In this document: in pieces, positions 11,490-21,859 of the stretch | How positions within the stretch are numbered: the first letter of the stretch is position 1 | Layout: every line of letters begins with the position of its first letter | Notes under the pieces: model-generated | Told to the model about the DNA's origin: nothing | Database searches by the model: none | Seen by the model: the letters and a program-made list of their open reading frames with translations, nothing else | Assembly: GCA_963662175.1 (NCBI GenBank) | Contig: OY759214.1 | Span: 102,448,115 to 102,512,114 of the forward strand | Source: Aradus depressus | Taxonomy: Eukaryota; Arthropoda; Insecta; Hemiptera; Aradidae | Direction: 5' to 3' | DNA: 64,000 nt | Made by a program: the position numbers and the translations under genes

Positions 11490-13315
11490 CTCAAAATCGC
11501 GTCCGGGTCCAAGGACAGCGTTCCGTCTGCGGAGGCGGCAGCACGGCAGTGGTCCGGCGGAAGATCCTGAATCAACGCTGAGTCATTAGCACACCACTTT
11601 CGCAACTCGAAACCTCCCCCAGCGAGGGCGTTGATAACTTCATTGCGGCGAATGAGCGCGTCGCGGATGGAGTCGGCACCGGTAAGAATGTCGTCCACGT
11701 AGGTCTCCTCCAAGAGCACTTCTGACGCGAGCGGGTACCGTTGTAGTTCCTGATCAGCCAACTCATGTAGCGTGCGAATCGCGAGAAAAGGCGCGGAGGT
11801 TGTTCCATATGTGACGGTGGTGAGTCGGTACTCCTGCACGGGACCATGCTCATCGAACCGCCACAATATGCGTTGAAGATCGCGGTCTTCCGAGCGGATG
11901 CGCACCTGTCTAAACATCCGGCGGACGTCCGCGGTGAAGACGTACCTATGACGTCGGAAGCGTAAAAGCAGCGTACACAGGTCCGATTGTAGCTTAGGTC
12001 CAGCCAGCGCGATGTCGTTGAGCGAGACCCCGGTGGTCGTGCGACAAGAGGCGTTGAACACAACGCGGAGTTTAGTCGGAGGATCATCCGGGCGGTGCAC
12101 CGGATGATGCGGTAAGTAATACGCGGTGCATGAAGGGGAGATGTGTGAGGCCAACTCCATGTGGCCGCTCTCCAAATAATCTTCCATAAACGCGTGGTAG
12201 GCAGTCCGGAGTTCCGGCTGTCGGAGCAGACGGGCTTCCAGGCGGTGTAGCTGGCGGAGCGCGGATTGACGTGAAGACCCCAACATTGCGATGCCACCAT
12301 CCTTGAGTGGAAGGGCAACCGTGAATCGGCCGAACGAGGAACGTGAAGTGTGTGCGCGAAAGATATCTTCTGCTCGAAGCTCGTCAGGAGTGAGCAAGGA
12401 ACGCGACACCGTAAGTTCCAGCTCAAAGAAGCATCGCAGACATTGCTGGAGAGAGTCCTCAGCAGGAGCAGGCGCGAAGTCGTCCATGGACGGAGCGGAA
12501 GTGACATGCATCAGTATAGCGAATGGTGTGCGGGCGGTGTTCTCAGCGTCGCGTGGAGTTAAAATCGGCTGTCCGAGCCGACCCAGGCGTCCAGGCATTC
12601 GATGGGTAGGCCAATTAGTGCGTTGAGGTCGCGGATTGCAGGCTTCATCCAAGGGGGCTGGAGGCGCGGGTGTCGCTTCAGTTTGCGCAGGAGAGGCGTC
12701 GCAGGTGGATTCGTTCGCGGTAGCGGGTGGTGCCGTCATCTCAGCAGCAGAGGACCTACGGCCTCGGCGCTTGTGCCGCGGGGTCTTGCCCTCGTTGTCT
12801 ACAACGTTAGGGGCGAAACGGACGCGCGAAGGAAGGCGGTAACGCCGATCGTAACCGCCAGCGATCATCCAACCCAGTGATGTATTGAATGCGGTTGGTG
12901 AACCTAGTTGGGGCGGAACCATCTCTGGTCGCATGATGGTCGCGAAAACTTCCGCTCCCAATACCAGATCGACCGGCGCGGGGGTGTGGTAAAGGGAGTC
13001 AGCCAATGTGAGCTCCTCCAGATGAATCCAACGTTGATAGGGCAGCTTGGATGAGGGTAGTTCAGTCATTACGCGCGGGACTACCAAGAAGCTCGTAGAG
13101 ATCCACTGAGGATCTGCTAGTTGTCGAATCGCGAACCGCGTGGTTCCGGTGCGCTTGAATGCTACAGACGCGCCGATGCCCATCAGTGCAGGTGATGAGC
13201 GGTAATCCACTTCCGTGGTAATACATGGCCCTTGAGAATAGGTCGCGGTAAAGAAGCGCATGACCGGCGGTGGGAACAAGCGGGCGTGGGCGACTGTGGG
13301 CGGCGTGATCTTCAA
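11483..13315 (-). pseudogene. pol: BEL/Pao pol, protease remnant and reverse transcriptase
   Basis: 610 codons. Residues about 30-135 resemble the distal half of the BEL aspartic protease (GIGASVAF, then VDLVLGAEVF), but I see no D-S/T-G catalytic motif; the loop that should carry it is deleted. Reverse transcriptase follows, with LRVVFNASCRT, the FTADVRRMFRQV motif and the catalytic YVDD at 539-542 (EETYVDDILTG). The frame ends at a TAG created by the indel near 11488. BEL/Pao assignment rests on the RT and protease-distal motifs and on the domain order with 9147-11489. Confidence 0.88.
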
Positions 13316-13370
13316 TCTGAACGATCCCCGGGACGCTCCGATAGCGTCGGGGATGTTGCTCCCTTGCGAA

Positions 13371-13540
13371 TTGGACGTCGATGGTCGCGAATGCCATCAT
13401 CCGCTCGCCGTCGTCCGGACGGCTGCCAACTTCGCTCCTCATCTGATCCTGAATCCCGACGTATTGGACGTCGGTAGTCGCGAATGTCACCGTCGTCCGG
13501 ACGGCTGCCGACTTCGCTCCTCATCCGATCCTGAATTTCG
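13371..13540. repeat. Imperfect tandem duplication (about 93 bp) inside BEL gag-pol
   Basis: TTGGACGTCG recurs at 13371 and 13464, and the following stretch with CCGTCGTCCGGACGGCTGCC is repeated with a short deletion in the second copy. It lies between the zinc knuckles and the protease remnant. The duplication plus deletion shifts frame, which explains why the gag and pol frames overlap awkwardly here. Confidence 0.8.
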
Positions 13541-13960
13541 ACTTCGTGACTCGAGGCTGGAAGATGAGGAGTTCGAAATTCTGGTGGTGAAGCGGTCAGG
13601 TCGTGGTGATGACGTGATCCTGTCTTCCCGTGGTGGTGGTGACCCGCTCATAGAACCTCTTGCCGGTGAGGTGAGCGCTCGGCCCTCAGCCGGCGGGGAG
13701 GGATGCACCATGGTGTGGTGTTGCTTGCAGCAAATTAGACACCGCCCCGCCGACTGGCAATCCTTTGTAAAATGGAGGTGCGACAAGCAGTTGCGGCAGA
13801 GTTGGTTCCTATCCACATGAGCGCGGCGCTCGGTGCGTGTCAGTGCGCCGAACTCCGGGCACTGATACAACAAGTGCCCCTCGCGGTCGCAAAAGTGGCA
13901 TTCCTTGCGTATGTGCGTCATGGTGCCGGCGGCCGGCCGTTCCGGGCGTCTGGCGGTCAC
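13487..13960 (-). pseudogene. gag: BEL/Pao Gag C-terminal part with zinc knuckles
   Basis: 157 codons read from a GTG directly after an in-frame TAG that separates it from the upstream gag frame. Three Cys/His clusters follow each other: CHFCDREGHLLYQC, CRNCLSHLHFTKDC and CLICCKQHHTMVH, the nucleic-acid-binding knuckles typical of BEL/Pao Gag. A serine/arginine-rich tail runs into the tandem duplication. Confidence 0.85.
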
Positions 13961-14160
13961 CTACAGAGGAGCGCGATACGAATATCCGCGGTTTCTTGTA
14001 TTTGAGGCGTCATTTTTTCTCAGGCTGTCCCGTTTGGGCGCGGATACGACGGTGGGGGAGGCCCCAGCGGCCCTTTCGGATGCCAAACGTTGTTGGTCCA
14101 CGAACTCCATTAGTCCGCGAAATGTGGGCAGCTCGCCATCGCTCAGCGTTTTTTCAAAAA
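13961..14160 (-). pseudogene. gag: BEL/Pao Gag middle segment, other frame
   Basis: This frame continues the Gag of 14154-15029 after a one-base shift in the A/T homopolymers around 14150-14160 (segment starting FFEKTLSDGELPTFRG). It ends at the TAG at 13961-13963. The next Gag segment is in the same frame immediately after the TAG, so this is one premature stop, not a true gene boundary. Confidence 0.75.
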
Positions 14161-15029
14161 ACGCGGACCACGGTGGGCAAGTTGCGAATAGCGAGCGAAA
14201 ACAGTATATAATCTGTAGGGTCCGCAAGTCGCAGGGCAAGAAGAGCCTGATGCCCTGTATCGAACGCCGAGGAAAAGCGCTGGAGGTCGTGCGGAGTGGC
14301 TGCCGGTATAGGGGTGAACTCCAACATCCGCCCGATGACATGAGTGGCCTTCACCTGGGGTGCGTCATACTTCCTTGCAATTATGCCGTAGGCGATGCCA
14401 TAATTCTCCCCCGTGACCTCCAGGCCGCTAATTAGTTCTGCCGGTGGTCCTTTGAGGAGTGACCTCAAGTACGCCAGCTTGATACCATTTGCCATGGTGG
14501 AGTGGTGTATAGCGGCGTTGTAAATCGCGAAAAAGTTCGCGAAAGTGTCCGCATCACCGTCCCACATGGGCACTTCTAGCCGCGGAAGCGGAGCGGTGAA
14601 TTGCACCCCGGCGGTGCTTGAGACCTCCGACTTGGGTGACGTTAATTTAGCCGTTAATTGTACGGCCCGCGAGTATGTCCCTCCTGGGTCAACTCTATCT
14701 TCTGCTGGCAGTTTCGCGTTCAGAGTAACAATTTTGGAGACTTTTAAATTTCCCAAATCATTTCCTAAATCTTTTTTTAAATTTCCCATATCACTTCTTA
14801 AATCAGCTATTTGTGACCCTAAATGTGCACTTTGTGTTTTCATTTCCTTTAATAATTTCTCGAACATTCTTTCCATATCAGAATCTTTGGTTTCTTGTCC
14901 CTCGTTTATAACATTTATTTTGTGTGACCTTGTCCCTGCCGACACCGGAATATTTAAACTTTCTACCCCACTTTCGACACTTGCTTCCTCAGATTGGTCA
15001 ATATCCTCAAAAACTAATTGTTTATCCAT
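14154..15029 (-). pseudogene. gag: Gag N-terminal part: AT-rich coiled coil joined to BEL/Pao Gag domain
   Basis: 291 codons starting at ATG 15029, 200 nt after the LTR end. Residues 1-100 are acidic with a coiled-coil run (DLRSDMGNLKKDLGNDLGNL) and are encoded in clearly AT-rich DNA. From about residue 130 the sequence is the BEL Gag domain (PLPRLEVPMWDGD, later LLKGPPAELISGL), encoded in GC-rich DNA. The composition breaks at about 14715-14740, suggesting that the N-terminus and everything upstream come from a different element. The frame ends in the homopolymer near 14155. Confidence 0.8.
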
Positions 15030-15208
15030 ATTTAAAAACTATATAAAATTTCAGAAAAAAATATCTAACTATATAAAATGTAAATTAAATTAAAAAAATT
15101 AATAAATGTAAAATATCAAATCAAGTTTGTTCCCAGCTCCCCAAGTCAATTTTGGTTTAAAAATTTCGCCTTTCCTCTTTTGCTGATATAATGATTTTAC
15201 CAAAATCC

Positions 15209-15226
15209 CCACACAAGGGCATGTCA
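15209..15226 (-). other. Putative primer binding site of LTR family A
   Basis: On the minus strand reads TGACATGCCCTTGTGTGG three bases after the LTR terminus. The other family A copies (41569 onward, 28411 onward) and the gag-only element at 23236 carry related sequences in the same place (TGGCATATCCCTTGTGTGG). The primer tRNA is not identified. Leader 15030-15208 holds no gene. Confidence 0.5.
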
Positions 15227-15229
15227 ATT

Positions 15230-16444
15230 TGTAATATTGGTTTGCGTTGCGCGTCGCGTTTTTAATAAAAAAAATGGTATTTTGAATTTACTTTTTATAT
15301 AAGCTGCGGAGATTTTCTCTAAAATTGCTGTGTCTTTACTAATTTAAAATGTCCATAGGATGCCAGATCGCTTAGGTAATAGACGATCATTTAAATTTAC
15401 TGATTTTACTATACAAGTTGGATTTCTATAACCAAAGGCGAAAGGATTCGTCAGCGAAAAGAGTTTTGAAAAACCAAATTGTTAAATCAGAACTGACCTG
15501 GGATAGAGCATAGGAACAAACAACTAAAATTTAGAAATTCATTTTTAAAAAATTATATTTATGCTAAAACAAAAATTAATACTTAAAATTAAAATAAAAA
15601 TTATAATATATAATATAAACCTTATTGCTATGTACGCTGTAGAGACAGGGGCTGGAGACGATAACTGATGATTGGATGCCAGGGAGGTCTGCGATGGCCA
15701 GAGGGTAGAAAGAGGGCTGTCGGCTGGCTGAGTTCCTCTTCAAGGTCTGGGCATTAACGGCTCATCTGGACTGGAGCTGAAGACTTCCACTGCTCCAGAA
15801 AAGTGAAGTGTCCACTTCCACCTCTAGACCTCAACTGGTGGATCAGAGACTGGCCACTTCCCTCTCTCAACTAGGACTCCAGGAAGTGAACCCTCTGACT
15901 CTTGGATCCAGACTGTAACTGAAAGAACTTCCCGGAGGCTCTCGATGTTCTTTCCCCTCCTTCTACCAGTTTCCCTTACTCTTCTTTCTTCTCCCTTCTT
16001 CTCTGTCATTCAGGGGAACTTCGCGGTGTCTCCTTTAATTTGTCCTTGTCAGCTTTACTTTGGCAGTCCAGATAGCTTTATGGGCCACTAACAACGGGCT
16101 TGGAGCTCCAATCTGGTACCTGACTGTAGCCAGATTGTAAAATCCGGGTTGTAAAACGGCTATATAAATATTCATCCAGGTGACTGTTGGTGCCTTCTTT
16201 TATTGCATCCTGTCAGCTTCTTTCTTGACGGAGGCAAAATGGGATAAGCTCCTTCTACCTGATCCGGGTCTCCCTAGCCCGCCTATAGAATTAAGGGTTT
16301 CTTTCACCATTACTGTTTTTATGCATTACTGACTTTACAAATTTGAAATTATAACACATTTGGCCTATGCAACTATTGACTATATTACATTTAAAAATAC
16401 ATTCTACAATATATTTGACCTAGTCGCAAATCCATTACACTACA
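15230..16444 (-). mobile_element. LTR family A, copy 1 (1,215 bp), 5' LTR of the chimeric BEL element
   Basis: On the minus strand it starts TGTAGTGTAATGG and ends AATATTACA, followed by the primer site and a gag ATG 200 nt on, so it sits exactly where the 5' LTR of the BEL-type gag-pol should be. Its sequence is found again, inverted, at 40360-41565 and in pieces at 26375-28407. It is unrelated to the putative 3' LTR at 8767-9118, which supports a chimeric element. No protein is encoded. Confidence 0.7.
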
Positions 16445-16598
16445 ATATATATAATGTTATATATATATTCCGTTTTTCCATAAACCCGAACTTCTCTTTT
16501 TCTAAAGAACGAACAACTTCTCTTTTTCTAAAGAACGAACACAAATTTCTTATTTTCTTGCTATATATATATAAGGGTAGACTATGCAGTTATTTTGA
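16445..16598. other. AT-rich spacer
   Basis: TA-rich DNA with a direct repeat of TTCTCTTTTTCTAAAGAACG at about 16492 and 16518. No gene seen. Confidence 0.6.
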
Positions 16599-17075
16599 TA
16601 TCTACAGAGAGGGGCATAAAGCTATTACAGCCCTATCTACAGAGAGGCAAAAAGCTATTACAGCCCTATCTACAGAGAGGCAGAAAGCTATTACAGTCCT
16701 ATCTACAGAGAGGCAAAAAGCTATTACAGTCCTATCTACAGAGAGGCAAAAAGCTATTACAGTCCTATCTACAGAGAGGCAAAAAGCTATTACAGTCCTG
16801 TCTACAGAGAGGGGCATAAAGCTATTACAGTCCGATCTACAGAGAGGGGCATAAAGCTATTACTGTCCTATCTTCAGAGAGGGGCATAAAGCTATTACTG
16901 TCCTATCTTCAGAGAGGGGTATAAAGCTATTACAGTCCTATCTACAGAGAGGGGTATAAAGCTATTACAGTCCTATCTACAGAAAGGGGTATAAAGCTAT
17001 TACTGTCCTATCTACAGAGAGGGGTATAAAGCTATTACTGTCCTATCTACAGAAAGGGGTATAAAGCTATGAAAG
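16599..17075. repeat. 33/35-bp minisatellite, about 14 copies
   Basis: Unit is CCTATCTACAGAGAGGCAAA plus AAGCTATTACAGT (33 bp); a GGGGTATA or GGGGCATA variant makes it 35 bp. The 33-bp copies keep frame for 11 codons each, producing open frames on both strands that I regard as artefacts of the period. Confidence 0.92.
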
Positions 17076-17124
17076 AAATGCTTCAAGGGAAGAATGAATG
17101 AATGGTTTCTTTTCCATTGAACAG

Positions 17125-17174
17125 CCTACAGACTGTCTGATGCTGCACGGAAGGACACAGCGGGCAAATATTGA
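17125..17174 (+). CDS. Candidate 3'-terminal exon of an unrecognised host gene
   Basis: A good acceptor (GGTTTCTTTTCCATTGAACAG) is followed by two bases and fifteen sense codons (YRLSDAARKDTAGKY) and a TGA at 17172-17174. AATAAA hexamers lie about 130 bp downstream (17300-17312). It could be the end of a gene lying to the left, now separated from it by the elements above. Short length makes chance possible. Confidence 0.3.
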
Positions 17175-18437
17175 GTTATATTCTATATAACTTCCCCTAT
17201 ACCTGGAAAAGTAAACATTAATGAGAATTGTCGGTGAGGGACCTTTTTTCTTATATTTATTACTTTTATAAGAACTGTTTTTGAAACTTGGCGGCTCTTA
17301 TTAAAATAAATAAATAAAGAAGTATTAGTAAAGTTATTTATCTTTCAGATACCCAGTCATTATTATATATATTCATAGTAAATTACATTTGTGTATTGTA
17401 ATAATAATAATTATTTTTTATACTGACATCCAGATATAACTATCCCTGTAATCCCTTCCCCCAAATAAAATTATTTATGGTCGGCACTTTGACATTTTCA
17501 TGACATTGGCACATTGGGAATTTAGTCTCACAAAAATGAATGAATGTAAAGTTTTATTGTAGCAGCGCACAAAAAAAATACATTACTTACTGTATTTATT
17601 AAAAATATATACAGCGACTAACTTTAGTTTCGTGGTAGGAATGGGGAGGGGGGATGTGACCATAAAATGATTTTTTTGTTCAATGATTATAGAAAATTAA
17701 ATGTCTTTTACTTTCACGTCTTCATTTGTTGTTGATTATATATTTTTTGAATTCTGTAGAATATATATATATTTTTTAATGGGGTATTTTTTTTCTGAAA
17801 TCTTTATACAATAATATTAAGTAACGTGACGTAAGTCAGCCAGTAGACACACCCTAGAAAATAATACAATATCACATTTCACTTTGAATATCTCGAGGCC
17901 CTCCTCCTGTTCAAACGGGGTGGAAGATTGTTTGGATGGGATTCAGAGGGAAGGCTTGTGAAAATGGATTAGAATGGAATGGAAGTTTGTTGCGGAAGGA
18001 TAAGAATCGGGATTGGATTAGTTGCTAGACCTCCGATTGGGATTCTATGATTATAGAAAATTAAATATTATCGATTTTCACAATGTTCATTATCTATTTT
18101 TTTCTCAAACATTTTATTACTATTTCACCAAACCAATGTTTTTTTAATTGTTTTTACAATTTGTTCTTATTGACCTATTAAACAAATGTATCCACGATTA
18201 TCATTTAAAAGACGCCATACTTATTTCTTGTTCAACTTAACAAATATATATTTTTCTTTTTGCAATGTGGATCGTGAAGTTTTATGATAACCCGTACAAC
18301 TATTAAAGAACTAGCACTCATCTTTTGTTCTAGCCCCCACATCTTACCATAGCCTATATCCTATCTTGAAACACCCTCCAAGTTTCGTGTATATATGTTG
18401 CTGTTTACATTTAATTCATCATTATTCTCTTCTCTAG
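17175..18437. other. Intergenic or intronic AT-rich DNA
   Basis: No coding frame or clear repeat structure. The phrase ATGATTATAGAAAATTAAAT occurs twice (about 17684 and 18048), hinting at a degraded dispersed repeat. The phrase CTTCCCCTATACC near 17192 recalls the palindromic ends of a dispersed repeat at 25650 and 47815. Confidence 0.5.
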
Positions 18438-18475
18438 GCAAAATAAAGAATCTGGTCCCTACCCATAATGAGAAG
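18438..18475 (+). CDS. Candidate 38-nt internal exon of the host gene
   Basis: Acceptor TTCTCTTCTCTAG and donor AGAAG|GTAAGC bracket 38 nt. Only one frame is open: two bases then twelve codons (KIKNLVPTHNEK), ending in phase 0. The next exon I can find on this strand (29731) starts in phase 0, so it could be the preceding exon across an 11-kb intron filled with two LTR-type insertions. Confidence 0.35.
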
Positions 18476-18883
18476 GTAAGCTGATTATACCTTACTTTAC
18501 CTACTACTTCAGATAATTTTTTTTTTCATTTTCTCCTTATTCATTTTTACTTTCTTATACCTATAATATATGGAAGTATTGAAATCGTGTGAAAATCCGA
18601 GATCGAGTTTTCAACGGATTTTCACGTCTGAGGGTATCCTGAATATGTGATTGGAAAGTTGTGAGCTCTATCACAAAAACAATTGTAGCCAGGAACTTGA
18701 AATTTGGAATGAAGGGGTGAATTGTGATAACTTATATCTCATTAGATTTTGTCTGAAATGAGCAGAGAATTGAGACCACTTACTCGGGGGCCTAAGTACA
18801 TTTCACAAGATACCACTTATGTTTATGACCTAATTAACAATCTTTTCAAGTAATAGTTGTATAAAAAACTAAAATAGGACTCA

Positions 18884-18976
18884 TAGCAACGAACTTTAAA
18901 ATATGGATTTATTATTGGTAGTGTTTATGAAAAATTATAAAAATTAGGAAAAAAATAAAATATATGGGATGTGGCC
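18884..18976 (+). repeat. Dispersed repeat T, left part, split by an LTR element
   Basis: Runs from ATAGCAACGAACTTTAAAAT through TTATTGGTAGT to GGGATGTGGCC, and resumes at 24050 with GGCCATTATAGGAC. The uninterrupted family is seen at 36498-36975 and 47262-47395, which gives the empty-site sequence GATGTGACCATTACAGGAC. Confidence 0.75.
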
Positions 18977-19785
18977 TGTGATAAAAAACTTGTTTGCTAC
19001 CACATTTCCTGTAGAAATTTGATCTCTTTTGTTTATTTAAATTTTGATTTCTACAGTAGTTTGCCGAAAATTGCCCTAAAAAAATATTATCAATAATTTA
19101 AGACGTGCAATTTTTAAGAAAGTACACGTATACAACGAAAAAAATTCAATTAAACAAACTTTACACTTGGATTCACAAAGAGATACCAATTTTTAATAAT
19201 TTTAAATAATATTAATTTCTAATCCAAAGGTTTTTCAAATGATACTACTGGGGCAACAGGGAAGATGAATAGGATAGAATTTGAAGAGGACAAATATTTG
19301 GGTTATTATCTATATTTACATATTTAAATTAAAAAAAAAACTTATTTGAACAAACAAAACAAAAATTTACAATGGCACAAAAACATTAAATTAATACTTA
19401 AAAAACTATTTCTTTTTTTTTTATTTGGGCATATTGAAAAATATATATTATTAATTGTACCTTCTCGACGCCTCTACCACAAAAAAAAACCAGACCCCGT
19501 CAACTCTTCACACTTTAATTCCACCCCAGTCAACTTTCATCTAATTGTTCAACTTCATTTTTTATTTAAAACATATCAAAACCACATTGCACCGTTTAAG
19601 AGCTAGCTCACGACTCCATTACATTTAACACTATTTCACAGCTGTTTTTTATATGTTTTCTTGTTTTGTTTTCTTAAACACCTTGATATATATCTAATAT
19701 ATATATGATATTAGATTATAATAAAAAAAATTACTTTTTTTTATTAAAATATTCATTAAAAAAATGTTCCGTAGTGTACATCACA
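18977..19785 (-). mobile_element. 3' LTR of the gag-only element
   Basis: 809 bp, the same length as the right LTR and apparently identical to it. On the minus strand starts TGTGATGTACACTACGG and ends TTTATCACA. The 86-codon plus-strand frame at 19346-19606, repeated in the right LTR, is an antisense chance frame. Confidence 0.92.
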
Positions 19786-19805
19786 TTTGCCTTCTCCTTC
19801 TTTTT
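19786..19805 (-). other. Polypurine tract
   Basis: On the minus strand reads AAAAAGAAGGAGAAGGCAAA directly before the 3' LTR. Confidence 0.85.
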
Positions 19806-21859
19806 GAAAAAAAATGTTTGTTCACAAATTTTTTTTTTTTATAAGTTCTTTCAGATTTAATTTCTTCCTATACACAGGTTGATTAGCTTCTTCCTCGAAT
19901 CCACATAAGCTTCCTCCTTCAATACACAGATGGATTAACGTCTTCCTCCAATACACAGGTAGATTAGCTTCCTCCTATAACGCACATGTTGGCTGGCTCC
20001 TTGGTGTCTTCAACTCATTGCTCAACGATGTATCGAAGTCTCTCTCTCACTTACACTCACTGATTTATTTTTATTTTTTATATGCCCAATTCGACGCTCT
20101 TTTTATACATATATGCCCATTTTTTATATTTTTATAACTATTTACAATTATTAAACTTATATATATACGTACCTAATTTCTAATAAACAAAAACAAATAT
20201 TAATCTAAAAATTTACAATTAATCCTTAACCTAAAGAAAATGTTAACTTAAATTTATAAAAATTGGAACTAATTGAACATCAAAAAAAAATAACATACTA
20301 AATTTTTACATATTTACAGGATCAGTCATAGTCATTAAATCAAGTTTGGAAATAATCAAGTTGCATATAGATTTAAGAAATTGCCAATTATTTTACTTTC
20401 CGCCTTTACCATCAATATACAATTGTATGTATTCAAAATAATTATATAAAAAGATTGTATATAAAAAAAAATTTACTTGAAATAAAAATTAAATAAATCC
20501 TTCGGTTTTACTTCATCACACTTCCAAAATATATCATAGCAATGAAAATTAGGCCTCACGCCGGGTAATAAGGAATACAAATTTAATTTATTTAATATAT
20601 ATATAGTACTTGTCTTTTGAGGTATTAAATTCTTTGAGACGTCCTTCATACTTCCTAACTAAAAAAAAAATGTATCTCACATATATTTTTACTTCAACTT
20701 CCTTCTCTAATAATAACTCCCTAATAATAATTACTTCATCGTTGACGTAGCAAAAATACGGTTCCTCCTATCTCAGGTAGGCAACCAACACTACATCATA
20801 AATCTCCTATATATATCGCTAGTTCTTTCTAGTCGACACAAAAAAAATCATCTCTCGCAGATCAAAAAAAAATATAAATCTCCAATTAATCACTAGCTCT
20901 TACTAGGATTAAAAAAAATAATTTCTCCCAAAACAAATCTATATAATCCCGACGTCTAAAAGAATGTCATCAGCAATTGAATTCAAAACTTCTCTACTAA
21001 CTTCTCTAATTAATATACCCTTTGTTTGTTCCTATTCCTAAAGTTATATAATGTGCTCCTACAACTCTTCTCATCTACTCTCTCTATTGAACAAATTTAC
21101 GTAGAAAAACATGTTACTCAGAATAATAAATGAAATTGTCTAAATAATAGAATTTATAATAACAAAAACTTAATAACCTATGCATACATACAATTTATAT
21201 AATATATTATCATTCCACGGCTTCTATACAGTTTCGTTCGTCTTTCTAATTTATAATATTATTATGATTTAGTCACGTCCGGTATCCTAGCTGAACAGTT
21301 CCGAAACAGAAAATCTGTCCCCTTGACTCGGCCTCAGGAAGTTCGTCATGTCTCCAAAGAGATCTAGGCATCTCTCAGCCTGCTGATTTTATCTTTCTAA
21401 CATTTGTAATAAAAAATATAATAAAAAAAATCTATCTTCTTCCATATTATGTTCGTTCAAAATCAGCTGTATATGTATATGTTTTGATTTTCAATAAAAT
21501 CGTTATTAACAAGTAAGTCTCAAATAAATAATTTGTATATATTAAATTTGGATGACTAATCCCTAAATATAATTCTAGATTAATTTTATACTGACCTAAC
21601 ATCTAATCTAGTCCTAAAAAAAATATAAATCCTAATTAATTAAAACGCAGAACTATACCAAAATTCATTCATACTCTTCATGTACCAAAATTCTCTCATT
21701 CAAAAAATAAATGTATCATTCATACTATTATATTAGTCCAATGTCACTTCGTCATATTTTAAATTAATCCTAATTCTGTCATGTTAGTCTGTCAGTCATT
21801 TCCTCAAACTCATCCGAGTTGCAAAAAAATAGGTTCACTATAAAAAGTGGCTAATGCAA
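19806..21859 (-). other. Non-coding internal region of the gag-only element
   Basis: About 2 kb of very AT-rich DNA with stops in all frames. Around 19870-19990 the phrases CTTCCTCC, AATACACAGGT and GATTAGCTTC recur about every 45 bp. No trace of protease, RT or integrase can be read here on either strand, so pol has been replaced or has diverged past recognition. Confidence 0.7.

Noticed and set aside
9460..14435. Numerous plus-strand frames opposite the BEL gag-pol
   Set aside because: Antisense shadows in GC-rich coding DNA; the minus strand carries the recognisable domains.
16360..16854. 164-codon frame with an 11-residue repeat
   Set aside because: By-product of the 33-bp minisatellite; frames are open on both strands.
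19346..19606. 86-codon ORF present twice (also 23610-23870)
   Set aside because: Identical because both lie in the two LTRs of one element, antisense to its transcription.
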